NCBI GenBank assembly: GCA_963626285.1
Contig: CAVFWQ010000001.1
Coordinates: 1 to 64,000 of the forward strand
From: CAVDRM01 sp963626285
GTDB lineage: Bacteria; Bacillota; Clostridia; Christensenellales; Aristaeellaceae
Direction of reading: 5' to 3'
DNA: 64,000 nt
Shown here: positions 1 to 7,456 of the stretch, piece by piece
Layout: each line of letters begins with the position of its first letter
Position numbering within the stretch: the first letter of the stretch is position 1
Position numbers and translations under genes: made by a program
Notes under the pieces: model-generated
The model's input: only the letters and a program-made list of their open reading frames with translations
What the model was told of the DNA's origin: nothing
The model's database searches: none

Positions 1-377
1 ATCTTCTGCAAAATGCGGATCAAGCCTCCCTTGCTGCAATTTGGCCGGTCAAGGATGTACATCGTCTGTTTATTCAGCATCCCGAAAAGAACTATACATT
101 GTCCGAGCTTGCTGACGAACTTCATATTTCCGAACGTAGCCTGCGATATCAATTTTTTCAGGTAACCGGACAATCCGTGCATCAGTATCAGCTTTCGTTA
201 AAGCTGCGTATGGCGAAACATCTTATGTTAACTGAGCCTTGGAATTCCCTGTCTAATATTGCTCATACATTCGGCTTTTTTGATGAATATCATTTCAGTA
301 AGCAATTCAAACAGCAATACGGCATTTCGCCCGGAAAGTTTAAACGTAATGGCGGAAGCTCAGAAGAAACGGAGTAG
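1..377 (+). CDS. AraC family transcriptional regulator, C-terminal part (5' end outside window)
   Basis: The reading frame is open from the first complete codon at base 3 to the TAG stop, so the gene begins before the window. The visible ~124 residues are a typical AraC/XylS DNA-binding domain with two helix-turn-helix units. The first is around the segment SELADELHISERSLRYQF; the second, with the family signature, runs from SNIAHTFGFFDEYHFSKQFK to YGISPGKFK. An internal TTG at 99 is not a likely start, because the domain would lose its leading helix. It is followed by a good hairpin terminator. It faces the catabolic locus on the other strand and could be a local regulator, but its sensor domain is not visible. 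Family assignment is secure; the target is unknown. Confidence 0.9.
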   Translation, partial: LLQNADQASLAAIWPVKDVHRLFIQHPEKNYTLSELADELHISERSLRYQFFQVTGQSVHQYQLSLKLRMAKHLMLTEPWNSLSNIAHTFGFFDEYHFSKQFKQQYGISPGKFKRNGGSSEETE

Positions 378-397
378 TGATTCTGCAAGAAATATCC

Positions 398-428
398 AAG
401 GCATCACCGTATATCGGCGATGCCTTTA
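398..428 (+). terminator. Rho-independent terminator after the AraC gene
   Basis: AAGGCATC (398-405) pairs with GATGCCTT (419-426), with further CCG/CGG pairing inside and T residues after the stem. It lies 21 bp behind the AraC stop codon. Confidence 0.7.
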
Positions 429-751
429 TCGGCAAACAATTTCATAAGTCTTCTCTTATATACATTACATTTCATAAAGCAATTTAAACTTAATGTCTTC
501 ATATTCATATCAACATTTTGCCTTGAGCATACCCGCCCGCAAGGGAAATGCCGGGCAGAAATCAAAAAATAGTCATAAGAACATGGTCGGCTTATGCTAT
601 GTGACATCTAAAACATAAATAAAATTCGGGATGACTTTCCGCTTTCGGCAAAGCTGAACGATAGATGCGCAGCAGTGCTGCTCTGACCTGAAAGAAGCAA
701 AGCCGAAGCAGAAAAGTCGCCCGAAGGAACCATGATTCAGATGGAAAAGTA
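429..751. other. Intergenic region without a recognisable gene
   Basis: About 320 bp between the AraC terminator and the end of the GH27 gene. It is A+T-rich around 440-520 and 600-640 and holds a small palindrome GCAGCAGTGCTGC near 670. I see no convincing gene, promoter or clear terminator for the GH27 transcript here. Confidence 0.5.
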
Positions 752-1999
752 TTATTTCACCCAAAATACCGCGGCGTCATGCGGCGCCAATTTCACGGAC
801 AGACCTGTTGTCAGCTTCTCCGTCTTTTCCGTCCAAAGCTCCTGCGCATAAGTAAACTTGCCCTCCAACATCTCCGAAGCCGCCTGCATTACGCGCATTT
901 CATCGGACAGATTGAAAAAAGCCAGATAGCAGCCGTCTCCGTCGCGCCGCCGCGCCATCCACAGGCTCTCATTTTCCGTTGTCTTCAACGGGTGTGCGCA
1001 GGTGCTTTTCTTTTCAATGTCCAATACATCCGCGTTCGTCAGCAAATCCAGCGTGAACGCATCGTTTTTTGTCATATCTCCGCCAATCATCAGAGGTGAG
1101 CGCATCATGCACCACAGGGTCATCATTGTACGCTGTTCTTCATGCGTGAATCGCGTCCATCCGCGCTCATGGCAACATTGACGTATCGCGCCGACCGGCA
1201 GCATATCGGCATCCGGCCAATGACCGAAACCGGCATGAATGCACCATTTTTCCGCCTGCTCAAACATACTCTTCAGCAGACGCCAGTCATCCCAGAAATC
1301 ATCCGTTATACGCCACATATTGGCATATTGCTTCAAATGCTCCGCCTGTTCCACGGGCGCGGGACCGGGTGAAAGCGACAGCACCATATCGCGTCCGCAC
1401 GCACGGCAGGCTTCGGAAATCATCTCGATTTCGCGGCGGCACTGCGGATACTCGCGGGCGATGTCGTCACATTTTACAAAATCAACGCCCCATTGCGCAT
1501 AGAGCCGAAAAATGCTGTCATAGTATGCCCGTGCCGCCGGTTTATCGCACAGCAGCCCATACATATCCGGATTCCATGTGCAGATGCTGTTGGGATTCGC
1601 GGCCTGATGACAGCCGTACCGCGTGCCGAAAACAGGCAGTTTTTGATGCGCCGCCATTCTCGGAAGCCCCCGCATGATATGGATGCCGAATTTAAGACCC
1701 AAAGAATGTACATACGCGGCAAGAGGCGCAAAGCCCTGCCCGCCTGCGGAAGACGGGAAACGATTGGGCGCGGGCTGAAGCCGCCCGTATTCGTCCATTA
1801 TAAGCTCGGCAAAAGGCTCATATTCATGGCTCAGTGCCGTCGGCTGATACCACTGAATATCGACCACGATATATTCCCAGCCGTAAGGCTTCAGGTGCTT
1901 CGCCATGTATTCCGCATTTTGACGAACGATTTTTTCATTGACCGCGGCTCCGTAACAGTCCCAGCTGTTCCAGCCCATAGGCGGATGTAATGCAATCAT
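752..1999 (-). CDS. GH27 family alpha-galactosidase (melibiase-like)
   Basis: A 415-aa glycoside hydrolase of clan GH-D, expected to release terminal alpha-galactose (alpha-N-acetylgalactosaminidase activity also occurs in the family). The start is set at the ATG at 1999, because the sequence MGWNSWDCYG, the usual N-terminal signature, begins at residue 8; the longer upstream frame has no family similarity. The nucleophile is most likely Asp178 in KCDD (family pattern KYDNC). The acid/base is Asp234 in RITDD (family pattern RxxxD). GHWPDADMLPVG further on is also typical. No signal peptide is seen, so the enzyme should act on imported substrate in the cytoplasm. It is the last gene of the locus, separated by 221 bp from the dehydrogenase upstream. 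Family assignment is secure; substrate is inferred. Confidence 0.93.
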   Translation of the reverse strand: MIALHPPMGWNSWDCYGAAVNEKIVRQNAEYMAKHLKPYGWEYIVVDIQWYQPTALSHEYEPFAELIMDEYGRLQPAPNRFPSSAGGQGFAPLAAYVHSLGLKFGIHIMRGLPRMAAHQKLPVFGTRYGCHQAANPNSICTWNPDMYGLLCDKPAARAYYDSIFRLYAQWGVDFVKCDDIAREYPQCRREIEMISEACRACGRDMVLSLSPGPAPVEQAEHLKQYANMWRITDDFWDDWRLLKSMFEQAEKWCIHAGFGHWPDADMLPVGAIRQCCHERGWTRFTHEEQRTMMTLWCMMRSPLMIGGDMTKNDAFTLDLLTNADVLDIEKKSTCAHPLKTTENESLWMARRRDGDGCYLAFFNLSDEMRVMQAASEMLEGKFTYAQELWTEKTEKLTTGLSVKLAPHDAAVFWVK

Positions 2000-2024
2000 A
2001 GCGCTATAACCTTTCCGAAAGAGA

Positions 2025-2049
2025 CGAGAATGGGGTGATGAGATTCTCG
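2025..2049 (-). other. Hairpin upstream of the GH27 gene (terminator-like or operator)
   Basis: CGAGAAT (2025-2031) and ATTCTCG (2043-2049) form a perfect 7-bp stem; read on the minus strand it is followed by TCTCTTTC. A second stem, GCAGGACG/CGTCCTGC, lies further upstream near 2138-2175. They may end or attenuate the preceding transcript before GH27. Confidence 0.35.
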
Positions 2050-2220
2050 CGGTTCTTCCGCCCGCTTCAAGGCGGCACTGCCGAATCGTGAATGATAAGG
2101 CTTCAAAAGCAAACGTCGTCCCATTTATGCCGCAGGACGCCGAAAAAGTGTTTCCGACGTCCTGCAATATATCCGATTCCAAAGGTGCGTTCGGATTTTA
2201 CAAAAAGCGGCGGCGCTGTT

Positions 2221-3012
2221 TCAGGGCTGTTTTCCGATGTAGGCCAGAATACCGCCGTCTACATACAGCACATGACCGTTGACAAAGTTGGACGCATCGG
2301 ACGCCAGAAAGACAGCGGGACCGACCAAATCCTCCGTGGTGCCCCAGCGTCCGGCAGGCGTCTTGCTGATGATGAAGCGGTCAAAGGGATGGCGGCTTCC
2401 GTCCGCCTGCCGCTCCCGCAGCGGCGCTGTCTGCCGGGTGGCGATGTAGCCGGGGCCGATGCCGTTGCACTGAATGTTCGCGCCGCCGAACTCGGAGCAG
2501 ATATTGCGTGTCAGCATCTTCAGGCCGCCCTTGGCCGCAGCGTATGCGGATACCGTCTCACGACCCAGCTCCGACATCATGGAGCAGATATTGATGATTT
2601 TTCCGTGCCCCTTGGCAATCATGCCGGGAATCACCGCCTTGGCGCAGATGAACGGCGCAATGAGATCCACATCGATCACCTTGCTGAAATCCTCCACGCT
2701 CATCTCGCACATGGGAATGCGCTTGATGCATCCGGCATTGTTGACCAGAATGTCTATCACGCCCACTTCTGTCGCGATCCGGCTCACCATCGCCTGCACT
2801 GCGGCCTCGTCCGTCACATCCGCCACATAGCCGTGAACCTCTACGCCGGCCTCGCCGTAGGCCTTCATGCCCCGCTGCCGGCTTTCCTCGCTGGAGCAGT
2901 TGAAGCAGACCCTCGCGCCTGCCTGCGCCAAGCCAACGCCCAGCGCAAACCCGATGGAATGGGCGCCCCCCGTGACCAGCGCCACCCTGCCTGTCAAATC
3001 AAACAGATTCAT
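2221..3012 (-). CDS. SDR dehydrogenase of the KduD / gluconate 5-dehydrogenase type
   Basis: A 263-aa classical short-chain dehydrogenase. The start is the ATG at 3012 behind AAGGAGG; the longer upstream frame lies inside kduI and is rejected. The nucleotide-binding motif TGGAHSIG, the NNAG motif, the catalytic serine in INICSMMSELGRE and YAAAK are all present. The stretch around SELGRETVSAYAAAKGG and the C-terminal FVNGHVLYVDGG resemble IdnO-like gluconate 5-dehydrogenases and KduD. It lies 10 bp behind kduI, so the probable reaction is reduction of 2,5-diketo-3-deoxygluconate to 2-keto-3-deoxygluconate with NAD(P)H, the step after KduI. The alternative, 5-ketogluconate reduction, cannot be excluded. 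No KDG kinase or aldolase is in the window. Confidence 0.85.
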   Translation of the reverse strand: MNLFDLTGRVALVTGGAHSIGFALGVGLAQAGARVCFNCSSEESRQRGMKAYGEAGVEVHGYVADVTDEAAVQAMVSRIATEVGVIDILVNNAGCIKRIPMCEMSVEDFSKVIDVDLIAPFICAKAVIPGMIAKGHGKIINICSMMSELGRETVSAYAAAKGGLKMLTRNICSEFGGANIQCNGIGPGYIATRQTAPLRERQADGSRHPFDRFIISKTPAGRWGTTEDLVGPAVFLASDASNFVNGHVLYVDGGILAYIGKQP

Positions 3013-3022
3013 AGTCGCCTCC

Positions 3023-3859
3023 TTACAAAAGCCTGTCGGTGGGAATGCCGTCCATGTCGTCAAAGTCCTGATTTTCGCCGCACATTCCCCAGATAAAGGT
3101 ATAGTTGGCCGTGCCGACGCCGGCATGGATGGACCATGAAGGCGAAATGACGGCCTCCTCGTTGTGCATCACAATGTGGCGGGTCTCACTGCCCTGACCC
3201 ATCATATGAAACACGCACTGGTCGGGCGCGATATCAAAGTACATATAAACTTCCATGCGGCGCTCGTGCGTGTGGCAGGGCATGGTATTCCAGACATTGC
3301 CGGGCAGCAGGGCGGTCATGCCCATGCTCAGCTGGCAGCTCTCGCAAACGGCGGGGTGAATGTACTGGCGGAGGATTCTCTCGTTGACGGTCTCCTGCGC
3401 GCCCAGATGATTGTATCTCGCCTTATCCATGGGGATATGGACGGTGGGGCAGGTTCGGTGAGCGGGGCAGGAATTGATGTAGAACTTGGCAGGCTTATCC
3501 CGATTCACGGACTGAAAGACCAGTTCTTTTGTGCCCATGCCGACATAGATGCCGTCCCTGTGATGCATGGGGTACTCCACGCCGTCCAGAATCACAACGC
3601 CGTCGCCGCCGATGTTGATGGCGCCCAGTTCCCGACGGGCGAGGAAGTAAGGGGCGGCCAGCTCCTTGCAGCTCTCCAGCGCCAGCGCCTCATCAACGGG
3701 CATGATGCCGCCGGCGATGATGCGGTCCTGATGGGAATAGGTCAGATTGACGGCATTCATCTCAAACAGATTGGAAATGTGATAATGCCTGCGCAGCTCA
3801 GCGGTATCGTAGCGCTTGGAATCATCGGGGTGATTGGCGTAACGTACATCAAATTTCAT
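3023..3859 (-). CDS. kduI: 5-dehydro-4-deoxy-D-glucuronate isomerase
   Basis: A 278-aa cupin enzyme, the usual family length. It converts 4-deoxy-L-threo-5-hexosulose uronate, the ring-opened product of unsaturated uronate sugars, to 2,5-diketo-3-deoxygluconate. The zinc site is visible: two His and a Glu in CHTHERRMEVY (about residues 197, 199, 204) and a fourth His in WSIHAGVG (about 246), at the same spacing as in E. coli KduI. The start codon overlaps the stop of the isomerase-like gene upstream by ATGA. Its substrate is what a polysaccharide lyase plus the GH105 hydrolase of this locus would supply. The assignment is secure. Confidence 0.95.
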   Translation of the reverse strand: MKFDVRYANHPDDSKRYDTAELRRHYHISNLFEMNAVNLTYSHQDRIIAGGIMPVDEALALESCKELAAPYFLARRELGAINIGGDGVVILDGVEYPMHHRDGIYVGMGTKELVFQSVNRDKPAKFYINSCPAHRTCPTVHIPMDKARYNHLGAQETVNERILRQYIHPAVCESCQLSMGMTALLPGNVWNTMPCHTHERRMEVYMYFDIAPDQCVFHMMGQGSETRHIVMHNEEAVISPSWSIHAGVGTANYTFIWGMCGENQDFDDMDGIPTDRLL

Positions 3860-4701
3860 GCTTCAACACGCTCCCATATCGTTTTTAATGTTTTGACTGC
3901 GTATTCGATATCAGCGCCGGTCGTTTCCTCCAGCACCAGCACGGCGTTGGGGTCATAGGCCTTGATGCGCCGAAAAATCGCCGGCAAATCCAGTTCGCCC
4001 TTTCCGAAGGGGGTTTGAATCGGCCTGCGTCCGTTTGCCAGAAAGCAGTCCTTCATGTGAAACACCAGAATATCTCCGGCGAAGGCATCCAGACCCTGTT
4101 CCAGAATCCTCAGATAGTCCCCCTGATTGTCCGCATCCATGAAGTTATAGAGGTCAAAAATCACCTTTGTCTTTCGACCAATCATCCATCTGGCTCGCGC
4201 AAGCGTATCCACATTCCAGCAGACATGGTCGGCACAGCCCTCCATCGCAACGGTAGTGCCGCAGTCGGCGGCAGCATCGCACAGGCGGGAAAATGCCCGA
4301 ACGACCTTCTGAAGAGACGCTTCCGTCCGATTGTCGGGATGATAGGTCCACGCATCGTTGTTGCACGAGCCCGTTTCGGAGCCCACCGCATCACAGCCCA
4401 TCGCTTTGCAGTTTTTCAGGTAATCCTCGAAAATCAGCAGGCTCGTCTCCACCTTCTGTTTATCCGCATGGACGGGATTGAAATAAGCGCCTGTGAGCGG
4501 GATGATTTTTCCCGCATCGGAAAATGCCTTTCCGATTTGCTCTGCCCTTTCCTGCGTCATGGCTCCGGGCGCCTGCGGAATATCGGGGTATGCCTTATAG
4601 CAGACCATCTGCACGCCGTCCAGTCCAAGGCTGTCCAAGCGCTTCAGGATTTGCTCCGTTCCGACAGCGCCCAAATCATGGGCGCGGATACACGCTTTCA
4701 C
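3856..4701 (-). CDS. Sugar phosphate isomerase/epimerase family TIM-barrel protein
   Basis: A 281-aa protein of the xylose-isomerase-like / AP endonuclease 2 fold. The start is GTG at 4701 behind GGAGGAG. Acidic and His residues that usually bind a divalent metal are visible: Glu in GSETGS, Glu in VAMEGC followed by ADHVCW, Asp in VIFDLYNF, His in VFHMKDCF and Glu near the C-terminus in LVLEETTG. The family contains isomerases, epimerases and dehydratases of sugars and inososes, and the exact reaction cannot be read from the sequence. It is translationally coupled to kduI (4-bp overlap), so a role in uronate or ketose handling is likely. It is different from the IolE of the same locus, which is also a TIM barrel. 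Confidence 0.75.
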   Translation of the reverse strand: MKACIRAHDLGAVGTEQILKRLDSLGLDGVQMVCYKAYPDIPQAPGAMTQERAEQIGKAFSDAGKIIPLTGAYFNPVHADKQKVETSLLIFEDYLKNCKAMGCDAVGSETGSCNNDAWTYHPDNRTEASLQKVVRAFSRLCDAAADCGTTVAMEGCADHVCWNVDTLARARWMIGRKTKVIFDLYNFMDADNQGDYLRILEQGLDAFAGDILVFHMKDCFLANGRRPIQTPFGKGELDLPAIFRRIKAYDPNAVLVLEETTGADIEYAVKTLKTIWERVEA

Positions 4702-4848
4702 CGCGCACTCCTCCTTTCAGTCCTTTGTCAAATGAAAAAAGTCTATCGGATTTTCCCTTCGCCGCCGATTGTCGCACGGACGCTCTGACTGCCCCGTCTC
4801 AAATGCGGCAGCCGCGGGACTTTCATAGTGTTGCATAGACCGGATTTC

Positions 4849-6483
4849 TTATGGTCTGATGGAAATCACATGATGAAACTCCGTATAGTCGGTCAGGTAG
4901 ACCGTTGCCGCGCCGGGCGTCCTGGCCTCCGAATCCTCCTTGCCCTCGGTAAAGTGGTGTGCGCCGAACGCGGGGCCTATCTCCATGGAGGCTTCCCCGT
5001 TGGACACCGTGAAGAAGGAATCCTTCAGCACCGGTGCTTCATCCCCATGAATCGGCATGGTAAAGTGCTCGTTGGAGATACGGTCAATGCCGGAAAAGGC
5101 CAGCTCCACGCGCCACGGCGCGCCCGCAACGCCGCTTACTTTTATCTCCGCCTCAATCGCATCGCCGTTTTCCCGAACGGTCACGTCGATGTCCATATCA
5201 GGCCCCCATTTCCTGGGGCGCGAGGCATTGTCCATCTGCCACCAGTCTGATGTGGCTGGCTTTTCGGGAAACGGCAGATAGTACCAGCCGCGCATCCTCT
5301 GGTGCAGATGAAAAGCGCCGGTTTCATCCATTTCCATGGTCTCTGCCCTGAACGCCCGATGCTCGCAGAAGCTGCCGCCGATTTTCATTGCCAGCTTGAT
5401 GGAGCCGTTGTGCACCCAGAGAAAATCGGACTTGTCCTTCATGACCGTGTAGGTATAATGCCCCCTGCGGACTCTGGCGATGCCGGAAGCCGCATAGCAG
5501 GCATGGTATGTCTTGGGCGTGCCGGACAGCTCCGTCTCAAAGTCGATCAGCTCCGGATGGAGCATATACCGAATCAGGCAGTTGGGCGAAAGGATATTTT
5601 TCTCCCGCACGATTTCAAAGATGTAATTGGCCATGGCTGCGAATTCCGAAATATGATACTTGACGCCCAGATACAGATAAAACCAGTAGTAGCCATCCGG
5701 ATATACCAGCCTGTCCTTATCAAAGCGGGTGGAATTGGCGGTGAAAATGCTGCCGTCCGGCTCCCAGTATGTCAGCATCATCCGCAGATTCCGAATGACA
5801 TGCTGCTCGTAGGCATCATCGTCCAGCGCATCCGCCAGCAGCAGCATGGCCTGATTGTTGACGCTGTTGTAGTTGCCGGCGGATTTTTCCGAATACTCGC
5901 CGTCGTCGTTGCAGTCGATGCCCTCGTTGAGATACGCAAAGGCCGCCCGTGTCAAATCCGCCTCGCCGTACATCTTCCCGCAGGTGGCCAGCAATGCGGC
6001 GATGGCCCAGCGATGATTGGGCGTGTGGAAGCCGCCTTCCGTCAGCCCCCTGCCGCCGTCATGGATGATTGCATCGAGCCTTTCCAGAAGCACTGTTTCC
6101 CCGTCGGTCAGCGTTTCCCTGCGCTTTAAGTACTGAGCCAGCGGCAGAATGATGCCGATGCAGAAGGCGGTATCGGGAGCCGAAAAAAAGTTGCAGGTAA
6201 TATAATCAAACAGGCCGTTTTCATGCTGGGTGGAGCGGACATAGTCCAGCCCCCTGAGCATGGCGTTCAGCAGGGCTTCGTCGTGATAAAGCTTGGATTC
6301 TTCGTTGCAGTAGACCGCGCCGATGTCCGCGATGCAGTACAGGGCATGCTTCTGCATATAAACGCCGTCCGGCATGACAAACGCGCCGTAATAAGGGCTG
6401 TTTGCGTCTAAATTTTGCTTTTTCTGATGATGGCTGGCTCGCTTTTCGGTATCCCTGAGCATCTGCCGATAATGGTCTCTCAT
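4849..6483 (-). CDS. Unassigned (alpha/alpha)-toroid protein, candidate polysaccharide lyase or glycan-active enzyme
   Basis: A 544-aa protein I do not recognise as a defined family. The first ~330 residues are repeated amphipathic helices (segments with ALYCIADIGAVYC, AIAALLATCGKMYG, NNQAMLLLADALDD), as in (alpha/alpha) toroid enzymes. The last ~200 residues are beta-rich with many Trp, Tyr and Glu, as in the beta-sandwich that follows the toroid in lyases of the PL8/PL12/PL21 type. Candidate catalytic residues are Asn156-His157-Arg158 in TPNHRW, Tyr197, Tyr205 and Asn209/210. There is no signal peptide, so it should be cytoplasmic and act on oligosaccharides. It overlaps the ROK kinase by 4 bp and is followed by kduI/kduD and GH105 in the same locus. 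These are the enzymes that process 4,5-unsaturated uronates, and this is the main argument for a lyase. A heparinase-like or hydrolase role remains possible. Confidence 0.5.
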   Translation of the reverse strand: MRDHYRQMLRDTEKRASHHQKKQNLDANSPYYGAFVMPDGVYMQKHALYCIADIGAVYCNEESKLYHDEALLNAMLRGLDYVRSTQHENGLFDYITCNFFSAPDTAFCIGIILPLAQYLKRRETLTDGETVLLERLDAIIHDGGRGLTEGGFHTPNHRWAIAALLATCGKMYGEADLTRAAFAYLNEGIDCNDDGEYSEKSAGNYNSVNNQAMLLLADALDDDAYEQHVIRNLRMMLTYWEPDGSIFTANSTRFDKDRLVYPDGYYWFYLYLGVKYHISEFAAMANYIFEIVREKNILSPNCLIRYMLHPELIDFETELSGTPKTYHACYAASGIARVRRGHYTYTVMKDKSDFLWVHNGSIKLAMKIGGSFCEHRAFRAETMEMDETGAFHLHQRMRGWYYLPFPEKPATSDWWQMDNASRPRKWGPDMDIDVTVRENGDAIEAEIKVSGVAGAPWRVELAFSGIDRISNEHFTMPIHGDEAPVLKDSFFTVSNGEASMEIGPAFGAHHFTEGKEDSEARTPGAATVYLTDYTEFHHVISIRP

Positions 6484-7439
6484 ATTGGCTGCCTCCCGCT
6501 TCCCAGCAGAGCCGCCCCGATGATCCCCGCGTCGTTGTCAAGCTTTGCCGACACGATTTCCGTATTTCGCTTGGAATTTCCGGAATAAATGTGCCGAGCC
6601 GCTTTTTCCCGAAGCGGCAGCAGCAGCGCATCCCCTGCCCGGCTGACGCCGCCGCCGATGCAAATCACCGCCGGCTGAAGAATATTGATGATGTTGGCGA
6701 CGCCCTCCGCCAGATAATCGGTATAGATGTCCAGCACTTTTCGCGCCGTTTCATCTCCGGCCGCCGCGCCGTCAAACACCGTCTTTGCCTCCACGTCGTC
6801 CATGCTGCCGCCGCAAAGACGCCACAGCAGGCTTTCCGGATGCCTGAGCATCTGTTCCCGTGCCTGAGCAATCAGGGCGTTGGCCGACGCCATGGTCTCA
6901 AAGCATCCCCGCCTGCCGCAGTTGCAGGGAGCACCTTGATAATCGATGGTCATGTGGCCGAATTCCGCCGCCGCGCCGTTGATGCCGGACCAAAGCCTGC
7001 CGTTCAGGATGATGCCGCCGCCGATTCCCGTGCCAATCGTGACCATGACGAAGGAATCCTCCTGATAGCCGCCGGTTCTGTATTCCCCCCATGCAGCCGC
7101 GTTAGCGTCATTGTCAAAATACACCGGCACAGGGATTTTTTCAGCCAGAAGCGTCAGGAAGGGCACGTCATCAAAGCCCAGATTATTGGCGTCCTCCATG
7201 TGGCCGTTTTCCTGATTTGCCGTGCAGGGAACGCCCACGCCCACGGAGGCAACGTCCTGCCAACTCAGTTGATTTCGTTCCAGCAGCGTCTGCGCCATTT
7301 GCACCATATCCGCTATCATGCTTTCCGCGCTTCGCGGCGCCTTGGTCTTGACGCTGAGCTTGTCCGCGATTTTCAGATGATGCTCTACCAGACCGGCCGC
7401 TATATTGGTGCCGCCAAGGTCGATGCCGATTCGATACAT
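6480..7439 (-). CDS. ROK family sugar kinase (glucokinase-like)
   Basis: A 319-aa ROK protein without a DNA-binding domain, so a kinase and not a NagC/XylR-type repressor. Visible are the phosphate-1 motif DLGGTNIAAG, FDNDANAAAWGE with the catalytic Asp, TIGTGIGGGII, EFGHMTI and the zinc motif CNCGRRGCFE. It should phosphorylate a hexose released by the glycosidases of the locus; glucose, mannose or N-acetylmannosamine-type substrates are all found in the family. Its stop overlaps the next gene by ATGA, and it starts 17 bp behind the alpha-mannosidase, so mannose is a reasonable guess. Confidence 0.85.
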   Translation of the reverse strand: MYRIGIDLGGTNIAAGLVEHHLKIADKLSVKTKAPRSAESMIADMVQMAQTLLERNQLSWQDVASVGVGVPCTANQENGHMEDANNLGFDDVPFLTLLAEKIPVPVYFDNDANAAAWGEYRTGGYQEDSFVMVTIGTGIGGGIILNGRLWSGINGAAAEFGHMTIDYQGAPCNCGRRGCFETMASANALIAQAREQMLRHPESLLWRLCGGSMDDVEAKTVFDGAAAGDETARKVLDIYTDYLAEGVANIINILQPAVICIGGGVSRAGDALLLPLREKAARHIYSGNSKRNTEIVSAKLDNDAGIIGAALLGSGRQPI

Positions 7440-7456
7440 TATCTCACCGCCTCATG

